DNA from: Lonicera japonica
Taxonomy: Eukaryota > Streptophyta > Magnoliopsida > Dipsacales > Caprifoliaceae
Assembly (NCBI GenBank): GCA_021464415.1
Contig: CM038464.1
Coordinates: 248,001 to 312,000 of the forward strand
Direction: 5' to 3'
Length of the DNA: 64,000 nt
Shown piece after piece: positions 31,855 through 42,024 of this stretch. Positions within the stretch are counted from its first letter, which is position 1; each line of letters opens with the position of its first letter. Under the pieces are notes generated by a model. That model was not told where the DNA came from. It worked only from the letters and a program-made list of their open reading frames with translations, and ran no database searches. A program made the position numbers and the translations under genes.

Positions 31855-31875
31855 CAAAATAATAATAATAATAAT
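31780..31875. repeat. (AAT)n microsatellite
   Basis: About 30 AAT units with one short interruption near 31855, directly abutting the end of the second viral fragment. Confidence 0.95.
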
Positions 31876-32197
31876 GTTGTAATTTTAAACTCTTGTATTT
31901 CAAATATGTAATTTTTGAAATCTTAGATTTATGAATTTTAAAACTAAATTCAACTCCATAATCCAAACACACCCTAAAAGAAAATAGGAAATAAATTAAA
32001 ATGGAAGTAGATTTTGATTATGAATCTAAATTAAAATGTAATCTAAATAAGTACAATTATAAATTAATTTTAAATAGTGGATATACTTAATTTTGAAAAG
32101 GGTACAAAATTTGTTTGTCAAACACAACATATTGATTATTGAACCAAATAATTAATTATTGGGGCTTTTAGTTTAAAGGACAAAAATAGAATTCTCT

Positions 32198-33550
32198 ATC
32201 TACTCAAGGACGCGTCTTTTAGGTCAATTGTTTGAAGGACAAACTTCTTGCATAAGGACATATTTTAGTTTGAAGGACAATTATAAATATTTTAATTAAT
32301 AAATAAGAAAAATATAAACTAAATTTGAAAATTCCAACAATGCCCTTCACCCAAATTTAATTCTAATTTAAATTCAAATATTTAAAAAAGGAAAATATCT
32401 ATAATATAATTCAAATTCAAATTTAGAAGATAAATGTGAAAACAATCAATTAAATTTAAAATTCAAATTATCTATAATCACAACAAACATTAAATGTATA
32501 GGATAAGTCAACCCATCTAAAAATATTCAAAAAATAACAAGTTAATCCATCAAAAATTCAAAATTAAATATATGAAGAAGCAGCAGGCATACAAACGAAG
32601 AACAGGCAGAGCAGACATTTTATACAACAAAGAACAGGCATATAGACAGTACAACAGACATTTCATACAATAAAGAATAGACATAGCAGGCATTGCAAAT
32701 TTTATCAGGCATATAAACAGATGAAAATTTTATCAGGCATATAAACAGGCATTTTTCCTCTAAGTTGAAAATTTTATCAGACATTATAAAATCAAAATAT
32801 ATTTAAACAGATGAAAAACTAAAATTATGAATTTTCTTATAAAATCAAATTAAAACTAGGAAAAGGCGAAAAACATGCAATCTTTTTATACCTTGAATGC
32901 CATAAAATTCATCTCTTTGCCGTTCCTCGATCTCATCCAAAGCCAAGTCACGCACACACATCGAAGGTTCCTAGAGCATCCTCCGGCTGTTGGCTCGCCG
33001 GAGGAAACAAGTGGCACCGCAAAGGCTCAGAGCTCGGCGAATTCTGAGGCTCCGGGCGGGGAAGTTGGTTTCAGATGCGGAGCTAGTGAGGAAGGGAGTG
33101 TTGTCGATGGCGTTGGTGTCATCGACAGAAAAATGAGAGGATCTCGCCGTCGACATGGAGGGAAAAATCGAATTGAAGTGAGGTGAGGGAATTAAGATTG
33201 GCGTGTTTAGATTTGGGGAAACATAATAACTAAAAACCCTAGGTTTTGATTGGATTGGTTGTGGGGGAGGGAGTTATTTGAAATCGAGGGTGTGGGGGGG
33301 GGGAGGGTGAGTTTTAATTGAGGTGGATGAATCTAGAAGAGGAGGAATTTAATTAGAATTTGGACTCTTTATATATTGAAAATAATAACTAATATATAAG
33401 AAGGGTAAAATTGATAAAGTACATGAAAATAATAATATCATTATAATTAAAAATATCAAAAAATAAAATGTCCTTTAGACATAAAATTGTCCTAATTCCA
33501 AAAGATTGGATCTTAAACAATAGCTCAAAACTTCTTGTCCTTGAGTAGAT
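32198..33550. mobile_element. Candidate TIR element enclosing a GC-rich ORF
   Basis: A perfect 14-bp inverted pair (ATCTACTCAAGGAC at 32198-32211, GTCCTTGAGTAGAT at 33537-33550) with looser inverted similarity inside it frames 1.35 kb. Repeated GAAGGACAA words lie near the left end. The centre (about 32900-33190) is far more GC-rich than its surroundings. The arrangement resembles a Mutator-like element carrying captured gene sequence, but no 9-bp target duplication was found. Confidence 0.5.
32971..33156 (-). CDS. GC-rich 61-codon ORF, possible captured gene fragment
   Basis: ATG at 33156 to TAG at 32971, MSTARSSHFSVDDTNAIDNT and on, rich in Ser, Arg and Ala, with no domain I recognise. Its GC-rich codons contrast with the AT-rich flanks and the leader before the ATG is pyrimidine-rich. 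The opposite strand is also open (32875-33186), so coding direction is uncertain. I favour minus because of the start context. It could be an exon piece caught by the surrounding TIR element, or the first exon of a local gene. Confidence 0.3.
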   Translation of the reverse strand: MSTARSSHFSVDDTNAIDNTPFLTSSASETNFPARSLRIRRALSLCGATCFLRRANSRRML

Positions 33551-35443
33551 CGGTTTAAAAAATATTGGACCTGTGACTAATTTTCTATTAATTATTTAAT
33601 ACTACATAAGATATATTTTAAGTGTTATTTAGGATTGTACGCATGTTTTCGTATCTAATCAAATCTTTAAAAGTTGAGTTTGTTTGAAACACCTTAAATT
33701 AAAAAAATACGTTTTTTTAATATTATTTTATGTTATTGTGATATACTAAAACCCATAATTTTCTTATTGGTTTGGATATGTTATAAACTTGGTTTTGCTA
33801 TTTTAATGAGAATCTTTATGGGCAATGGTTGCATTATATTATTTATTTAAATATTGTACATGTGTGTCTTTTATTTCATATAGTAGATGATTTGGTGTGT
33901 AGAGTATAGCTTACACACAGAAGATCATATCATCGGTTCTTGTAGAATATAAGTTTAATGGTTCACAGTCTTAGATGGAATTGGACACCCATCGGTAGGA
34001 TTGTAGCACAAGTTTTAGTAGTTTATCTTAACTACAGGAAACGGTATAATTTTAACTCGTTGTGCTAGTACACTTTGTGTGTATTGAATAGGACCAGTTT
34101 GGGTTAATTATTTTTATACTGATTATATAAAACAATTTAAAATCCCATGGTTATTATGATTACTTATGCTCTTAATCTTGAAATAATTAATAGACATATA
34201 TATGTAGTGTTTGTTGTTTTGACTCATTAAAAGTGAGATTCATTTATGGATCAATAATTTTCGTGAATTGGATGACGACACTATATGTATGATGAATATT
34301 AATTATTGATGGAATCCACGTCATGGTATAGGGATTGATGATAGCCCCTTGAGAAGCTTATAAGTTTTGATCATGTCAAACCCTGCACGTGGATTATGTT
34401 AATCCGGCATGTCAAATAAGTTAAGTGGTAGGCTCAAGGATTAAGAAATTATTTAAATATAATTGTCAGTAATTTAATTTAAATGACGGTTATCTGTAAT
34501 CTTAACGTGGGGAGAATAATAAGTATTTAATAACAAGGAGCTCGAAATTAATTTTGAGATAAGGACGGGAGTGCAATTATAATTTTTTAGTGGTGTGAAT
34601 TATAATTTATGGAAGGAACTAATTCATAGTGGAATTAGGATTCCAACTTTCCATAAGAAGCCCAAACACTTATTTCTCCTTAAGGTCCCTATCGTAGCCT
34701 TATATATACGCTGGTCTTGTCTCTTCTCATTATAACATAAATTATTATTTAATTGAACAGTGACTGATAAAACAAGTAGCACAGGCTAAATGAGATGCTT
34801 CAAATTAATTTTTGGGTTTTATTGTGATATGATTTGTCACGAATGAAAATAAAATGACTAAATTGAAAGTGTTATTGAAAGAGTTTAGCTGTATGTAATT
34901 TGTAAACCTATTATATAGAGATGAAAAATTCAAAGTCAAATATATTTTGAAAGTGTTATTTCACATAAACTTATATTATTAATTAACTATAAAATTGAAA
35001 TGATGAAAACACCCATAAACAGTTATCCTAGTATGGAATTGAGTTATTCTAAATCTATTTGGCAAATAAAATCTTTAAGGAATCTTGTTTGGTTGAGATT
35101 TTAAAATGTGTTTTAAAAAATGAATTTAATTTTTGTTGAAGGTTTTTCAACAAATTCAAAAAATCTCATAAAAGAATTTAAAAAATAGTCACAATGGATC
35201 TTATTTTATAGATCTTAATGATGAGGTTTCAAATCTATTTTTTGTTTTTTTTATCTAATTCCGATTTTTAAATTTAAAATTATGGTGTTTTAAAAATTTT
35301 ATGAGAGAGAAAATAAAGTGAAGTGAATTTTGGGAAGTGTGAAGTAAAGTTGATTTTTTGGTAGAAATTTTAAAAACTTGATTTTAAAATCACAACCAAA
35401 CACCACCTAAAGCTTAATTAAAAAACAAAAATAAAACATGTCA
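33551..35443. other. Non-coding, possible degraded copia LTR at 33900-34740
   Basis: No ORF above background. The stretch 33900-34740 has non-coding sequence of LTR style, ending with CCTTATATATACGC near 34699 (a possible TATA region). No matching partner or ends were found, so this is only a suggestion. Confidence 0.3.
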
Positions 35444-35469
35444 CTTTAACCTGTTATAACAGGTTAAAG
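35444..35469. repeat. Perfect 26-bp palindrome
   Basis: Arms CTTTAACCTGTTA (35444-35456) and TAACAGGTTAAAG (35457-35469) with no spacer. It contains GGTTAA, the core of plant GT-element sites, in both arms. It could be a chance AT-rich hairpin or a transposon scar. Confidence 0.95.
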
Positions 35470-35691
35470 GATTTGTCACCTCATAAATATGCATTAATTA
35501 TTGTCAGTACCCACTGATAGGTAGAGAGAAGGTAACCATTGAAACTTATCCATATATATATATATATATATATAAGTTAAGCTCGATCATTTACCCCAAA
35601 ATTGTTAACTTATATATATATTGTATATATTGTAGCTGGTCGATGTGGATGTATGTGGAGCTTAATTACTTACCCAACTAATTAATTAAAT

Positions 35692-35727
<36 letters not shown>

Positions 35728-36206
35728 CAATTTTTTTAAAGGACTATTTTTTTTGGATTAAATATGAACTAATTATTTTAAAGAGTAAATGGATAATTTT
35801 TTTGATAAAATTTTGTAAAATAATCTCTATTAAATTTAATCCAAAAATAAATTAACTAAATACCAAAAATTTAAAAAATGTGAATATATATCAACCATCT
35901 TAAGTGGGTTAATATAATACTTTTTGTGTTTGACCCAGTGTTATTGAATTTTTTTGCATTTACCCCACCTGTATTTTGTAATTAGTTGTTGGCCCAAACT
36001 TTTAGATAATTATCATTATGTTTTTTTATTTAATTATTTTAGTTATTTTTAATTCATTTAGTGTTTTTCCAATGTAGCCCTTTTTACCCTTTTTTTCAAA
36101 AATAAATGACAACTTAAAATAATCACAAATTAAATTGAGTTAGTTATTAGTTCAAATTCAAATCAAGAAGGTGTATTTCAAAGAGTAATTTTCTAAGTAA
36201 AAATGT
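35470..36206. other. AT-rich spacer with (AT)n tracts
   Basis: (AT)n runs at about 35553-35573 and 35695-35722. A TTTGCATTTACCCCACC word near 35955 is similar to one near 50130, so a common non-coding repeat may be present. No gene. Confidence 0.5.
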
Positions 36207-36533
36207 ATGGATGTCATACGTGGACCACGATGTGCACGTGGAGCTGGTGAAATGCGAGTATATCAAGCGCACACTGATAAAAATAATGGTCATTACTTTT
36301 ATCGTTGTCCACTATGGAGGAACCATAGACATTCATTCATATGGATGGACCAATACAATGGTACAAATGAAGTTCGAGACCGTCGAGGTTGTGCAATTTG
36401 TGAATGTTGCGGATGCAATATTATCTTAAGTGTAATAATTGTAATTCTTATTGCTATGGTCTTTATTACTTTTAATGATGATTATAATATGTACGACTTA
36501 AACATATGCGTACTAAAATATGTATTTGAATGA
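36207..36533 (+). CDS. GRF zinc-finger-like small protein with C-terminal membrane helix
   Basis: A 108-codon ORF. Residues 9-50 fit a plant GRF-type zinc finger: Cys at 9, AHTDKNNGHYFYRCP (the NxGxxFYxCP core) at 21-35, then FIWMDQYN matching the FxWxD end. The usual CxCG start is CARG, and the third zinc ligand, usually Cys, appears to be His (RHRHSF), so metal binding may be altered. Residues 62-70 are a cysteine cluster (CAICECCGC), then a strong helix at 71-89 (NIILSVIIVILIAMVFITF). Small plant proteins with one GRF finger and a C-terminal hydrophobic segment exist, often in many copies; their function is not settled. An in-frame stop lies just before the ATG. It may be a decayed family member. 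Confidence 0.5.
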   Translation: MDVIRGPRCARGAGEMRVYQAHTDKNNGHYFYRCPLWRNHRHSFIWMDQYNGTNEVRDRRGCAICECCGCNIILSVIIVILIAMVFITFNDDYNMYDLNICVLKYVFE

Positions 36534-37360
36534 AGTTATTTATCTTTATTGTATTATTGACTTTGTAAAAATAAAAATAAGATGCAAGAAAAAAAAATCT
36601 TTAAATATTAAAGCAATAATTACAAATAATTTAATAAGAAAACGAAATTTAGCAAATTGAACAAAAGCTTTTTCAAAAAAAAAAAGAAGTGAAATTCGTG
36701 TTTTTTTAGATAATGGGTTCTAAAGCCTCGGTTCGTAATGTTTTATAACTCTAAGGACGAACTCATGTTGAATAAAGGGAAGTAGTACTAATTTCATAAT
36801 TTAATTTTACAATAAAAACACTTATCATAATATTAATTTATTTTAAGAAAAATGATAAATGTTGATGGACAAAAATACCCTATATAAACCTTTAAGCTTG
36901 TAAGATCTACGTGGCAAAACAGGATGGGAGTTTTGGTTGAACAGCTTTTTATGCTTAAAAAGTAGCCTAGTGGCCAACCTTTGTGCCTATGTAGAGACGC
37001 AAAGAAGATCCAAAGTAGCATAAGCGCCAAACCCACCCCCTCCTTAATCCAACAATCGAGATTAAACAATTATTTCATCTATGCCGTTGGTTTTTTAGGC
37101 CTTTTGTCCCTTGGTCTAAGCTTTGTTATTTTGTTGAACTTTTAAGTTGTAAGTTGGTTAAGCCCCCCCTCTTTCTTTCTCTCCTACAAATTTCATTGAT
37201 TGTGTTTGAAAATTCTCCATTGTCGTAATTGCTTCTAAGCTCGACTGTTAATCTGACGGTCAATTTTTTTTTCTAAAGTCTGATCTTCGTTTTTCTCTTT
37301 AATTTAATTTAATTCAAATTTATGTTCATATATCTTTGCTGTATCATATAATTTTGTACA
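36534..37360. other. Spacer, no supported gene
   Basis: AT-rich. A 78-codon minus ORF at 36833-37069 has hydrophobic stretches but no recognisable motif or signal and is probably chance. Confidence 0.5.
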
Positions 37361-37952
37361 TGTGGTGCTAAAACTATTTTAACACTTTCCGTTAAGTTAT
37401 TTGTGTTCACCTGTGGTGCTAAAACTTTTTTAGCACCATTTTAGTGTTGGACATTTTGTGCTAAAATTGTTTTATCACCATGTGATTAGTTATTATGTTT
37501 TGTACAATTGATGCTAAATCTGTTTTAGCACATTAAATTTAGTTGTTTTCTGTTTGCTGTTGGTACTAAATCTGTTTTAACTCATTGAATTTCGTTGTTC
37601 TCTGTTTTCTACTGGTGCTAAATCTCTTTTTGTACATTGAATTTCATTATTCTCTATTTTGTATAGGTGCTAAACCCTTTTAGCACTATTCTAGTGTTGG
37701 ACAATTGGTATTAAAACTATTTTAACATAATGTGATTAGTTATTCTGTTATAAACAATTGGTGATAAATATGTTTTAACACATTGAATTTCGTTGTTCTC
37801 TGTTTTCTATTGGTGCTAAATCTGTTTTAACACCTTGAATTTCGTTGATTCTTATTTTCTATTGGTGCTAAATCTGTTTAGCACCATGAATTTCGTTGTC
37901 CTTTGTTTTGTATTGATTCTAAAACCCTTTTAACACCGTTTTAATGTTGGAA
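37361..37952. repeat. Minisatellite, about 12 units of 52 bp
   Basis: Units begin GGTGCTAAATCTG or close variants at about 37363, 37415, 37459, 37511, 37562, 37614, 37667, 37706, 37760, 37812, 37864 and 37916, most spaced 50-54 bases. Several units contain both GGTGCTAAA and TTTAGCACC, an internal inverted repeat that can fold to a hairpin. The rest of the unit is T-rich (GAATTTCGTTGTTCTCTG). No ORF is kept open across units. Confidence 0.88.
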
Positions 37953-38362
37953 AATAAGGAAGGGGTATTAGTGTCTTTTTTGTACAATATTTTATTTACA
38001 TTACTAATTTATAATTTTTCTTTATAATTATATTTTATTAAAATGGACTTTTATGCCCAATTGACACTTATTTTTTTTCAAAACCTAACTTCGAAATTAA
38101 TATAAAATTAATGTTGGAAAACCAAATCCGTACATTTAATAAAATATTGCATTATGAAAAATGATGGCCTTTCAGTGGATTGAATGATGATGGCATTTGA
38201 CTTTTCTTTAGAGAGAAAAATAAAAGATGGTACTTGCTGTTTTTTAAAAAACACCAACCAAACTACCTAATTTTAAAAACTATTTTTACTCAACTTAGAA
38301 AACTTATAAAATTTATGGTCAGAAACACCAACCAAAAAGGCCCAAGATTATTGGGTTTTAAC

Positions 38363-39462
38363 TAGGGGTGGCATTTACTTACCGCAAACCAAATACCGAT
38401 CGAACCGAATTGAACGGTAACCGAAAACTCAAAAACTGACTTGATCGGTAGCCGAATGGTCGGTAACCGACCAAAATCAGTAACGGTTGCGGTATGCATT
38501 TTAGAAGGCTCGGTTAAACCGAACCGACCGACCATAATTTTAATATATTAATTTGACCATTAATTAGTGTTGTATGATGTGCCTGTCTCGAAAATGCCTA
38601 TATGACAGTGCGGCAGTCTGTCAATTTTGTTGGCCACACAGTTTTAAAACATAATTTAAGTAATTACTTACTTTTTCCTAATCTTTATTTTATTTACATT
38701 TTAACCCATTTATAGCACAATGATGTCTCATTCTCTCTTCTCTTTGACTCTTTGTATCTCTCACCCTTTCTATTCTTTCACTCGTCTCTCTCTCTCAATT
38801 CTTAACTCTCTCATTTCATCTTATCTCACCCTCTTTATTCTTTCACTTCATGTTGGCCGCACATATGCATATGGTGCATATATATATATATATTCATATA
38901 TGGTACATATATATATATATATATAATAAAGTTTTGTCGTAGTATGGTTGCTGTTGCTGCTGTACATATATATATATATATATATATATAAGAAAAGTGT
39001 AAAACTATTAACTATATATTTAAGATCTGAAGTAGAGAGAGAAATCCACAGCAGCAACCCCTTCATCTCATTCACAGTTTCATACACCACTGTCCTTCGG
39101 CATCGCCCACTTCTCCGTCTCTACTCCATTGGCAGTACTCCAATCCTTTGACCTCTAGTTCTTCCACTGCTCCACAAAACGAGCCCTTCTTCTTCAATTC
39201 TTTGACCTCTTGGTACCCACAGCTCCTTCTTCAATTTTCCAGATCTAAAAAAACACTTTTTTTCCCAATTCAAGTGATGGTCGGTTTTAATTGGTTACCA
39301 ACCAAACTGACTGACCATTTCGGTAAAACCGACTATTACAGTTCGAAAATAGTTATCTTCATGCATAAACCGACCAAGTTGGTTCGGTATAAAAACCGAC
39401 CAAGTTGGTTCGGTATAAAAACCGACCAATTCGGTTCGGTTACCGAACCGTGGCCAGCCTTA
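38363..39462. mobile_element. Non-autonomous hAT element, copy 3 (1100 bp)
   Basis: Exact 8-bp duplication GTTTTAAC at 38355-38362 and 39463-39470. Ends TAGGGGTGGCATTT and, reverse-complemented, TAAGGCTGGCCACGG. Near the right end ACCGACCAAGTTGGTTCGG is tandemly repeated, followed by a related ACCGACCAATTCGGTTCGG (39368-39440). A CT-rich block lies at about 38720-38850 and (AT)n tracts near 38877-38990. No transposase ORF. Same family as copies 1 and 2. Confidence 0.9.
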
Positions 39463-39470
39463 GTTTTAAC

Positions 39471-39812
39471 ACACCCATTAATTTATAAAAGTCAACAATA
39501 AACTCTTTAAACTATTAGTCATTATCACTTAAACCTAAAATTGACATAATTGTACTTGTATACATTTTACAAAGGAAAAAGAGGACAAAAAAAAAAAAGG
39601 AAAAAGACGACGAAAACAAAAACAAAAAAACAAGCATCTACTCATTTCCCTACCCACAAAGCCACCATCAGTTTATTATATTTGTCAAAACTCCTTCCTT
39701 TTCCCCCGCTCCACCCCTTTTGATAACTACAACATCTCTCTCCCCCTCCCCCTCCCTCATGATCTCTTTAAATATAAGTGGAATGCAAATACATATATAC
39801 AACACACACACG

Positions 39813-39844
<32 letters not shown>

Positions 39845-40417
39845 ACGTATATATTAGATTTGTTAAATATACACCTTAAACACACAAAACCACATTAATT
39901 AGGGTTTTTACTTTGAGATGGAGGTGGGGTGGGTTTATTTTATTTTATTTCTTTTTCAATTTTTTTTTTGTATTTTTTCTTTTTTCAATTTTGTACAGGG
40001 ACACTTATGTCATATTGGGAGTAAAATTATAAAGGCTAATAATTTAGGGAGATTTAATATTAACTTTTATAAATTTGAAGGTAAAGTGAAAATGTATGAT
40101 AATTCAAGAGAGTTTCGTGTATATTACCCTAATAAGAATAATATCTTTCTTTTAAATTAAGTCTCTGCCGTTGGACAGATTGGATGTCACTTTTGTACGT
40201 TTCTCTCTCAACTCCACCCACCCAGCCCACTTGTTTTTTTATAGATTATAATACTTTACATGCTAATTAATTAATTAATTAAGAAGATAGCTATAGCTGG
40301 TTAGCGACATCCATCTACCTCAGCATCACAAACCCAAGAACTCCATGGATATATAAATATATATGATCCTTAATATTACATATATATAGGTGGTGGCCAG
40401 GTGGGAGTTTCAAGTGA
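39471..40417. promoter_or_regulatory. Upstream region of the DUF620 gene
   Basis: AT- and CT-rich with (CA)n/(TA)n at about 39804-39843. The chance ORF at 39918-40160 lacks motifs. GTGATATATAAAG and a second TATATAAAT near 40350 are the nearest TATA-like words to the coding start. Confidence 0.4.
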
Positions 40418-40448
40418 TATATAAAGTAATTAGTTAGCTATCAGATAG

Positions 40449-40490
<42 letters not shown>
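40418..40490 (+). promoter_or_regulatory. TATA box and GA-repeat leader of the DUF620 gene
   Basis: TATATAAAG at 40418-40426 lies 65 bases before the ATG. From 40457 to 40488 the sequence is (AG)16, ending two bases before the start codon. With a start site about 30 bases past the TATA, almost the whole 5' UTR would be GA repeat. GA-rich leaders are bound by plant BPC (GAGA-binding) proteins; a regulatory role here is inference. Confidence 0.55.
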
Positions 40491-40491
<1 letters not shown>

Positions 40492-40516
40492 TGGGGACGA
40501 AATCACCATCACCACC

Positions 40517-40547
<31 letters not shown>

Positions 40548-41992
40548 AGGAAGCAGCAGAGGAGGTGCAATAGTAGTAGTCAAGGTACAATGTTGACACC
40601 ATTAATGGAAGGACCCGATGTTCATCAAATGCATCATCATCTTCATTATCCCAAAAAGCACGACGTCCCTTCTACTAGTATTTCTTCTTGGGATGTCATT
40701 CGGGAATGGTTCCGTACCCAGAGAAGCATTTCATCATCTACTAGTACTAATGATAGTTTTTCTAATTCCGTCTCATCGTCATCATCATCTAATAATGGTA
40801 GTGGTGAGGAATCTGAGATCAATGCCAGAGGGAGTAGTAGTTATTGCTATAGTAATGATCATATGTGGGGAAGGAGGCAAGATTTGAGGTTATTGCTTGG
40901 TGTGTTGGGCTGCCCACTAGCCCCTATTCCTCTTCCTACTCATCATCATCATCATCAGATCAGCATTAGTACGACTACTAGTAATACTACCACTACCATC
41001 AACAACAACAACAACAACATCATCCTCAACCATCACTATCCTCTTCCTCTAATTCCCATCAGAGACATCCCTATTGTAAGTATACATTCACCTTCATTAG
41101 ATTCTTTTCTATTCTGTTCTATCTCTTATATATATATATATATTACAAATTAATTACTAGTATATGGTTCAACCCAGCCGCCCCGTCCACATATATGATA
41201 TAATAATGTATGATTGCTATATTTCTCTACCTCGTGTGTAATTAATTTGGTTAATTATTACATATTTTTAGAAGTGCATGTTATGCATATGTAGATTGAT
41301 TGACTATTTATTTAATAAAGGGAGGTATATGTATATATGTTTATTAATGTATATGTGTATTGGGGTTGATTCAGGCGAGGTCGACAGCACATTACATAAT
41401 ACAACAGTATTTGGCAGCAATAGGGTGCTTAAAGAGTAATAGTAGTAGTAGTAGTAACAGTAGTCAGAAGAAGAAGATGAAGAAGAAAAACATGTATGCT
41501 GCAGGCACGGTTAATATGACATGTTGGGAGACGGAGATATGCTCAGGCGGGAAGACAGTCAAGGAGACAATATTGGGGGGAAGAAAAGGAAGATCAGGAT
41601 CAATAGGAGAGAAAGGGTGCTTCGTCGTATGGGCAATGGGGGAATACTCAAAGTGGTGGTCTCTGGAGCTGTCTATTGGTAATAACAACGACAAAAACAA
41701 GGTTCTCGCTGGCAGTGACGGCACCACCGTCTGGAGACACACTCCCTGGCTTGGCACTCATGCTGCCAAAGGTCCCCACCGCCCTCTCCGTCGTCTCCTT
41801 CAAGTACCTATTCCTCTTCTCCCCCTTTCTCTTTAATTTACTCCTTTACTTAATTATTAACAATATTATATTATTAGAACCAACTCGTCGTAAATACACT
41901 ATTAACTATTAAAAAAATATTTTAAATTTCATTTATACACTTTTTTCTCTCTTATATGCGTTTAAGATTCAATAATAATTTCCCTTAATTAG

Positions 41993-42024
<32 letters not shown>

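Noticed and set aside
31751..31972. Tyr-rich 73-codon ORF
   Set aside because: Translation of the (AAT)n microsatellite.
16230..37952. CRISPR-like arrays (tandem repeats at 16.2 and 37.4 kb)
   Set aside because: No unique spacers, no cas genes, and the genome is a plant's; these are ordinary tandem repeats.
40618..40887. Second-frame ORF in DUF620 exon 1
   Set aside because: A shadow of the DUF620 reading frame, created by its low-complexity repeats.
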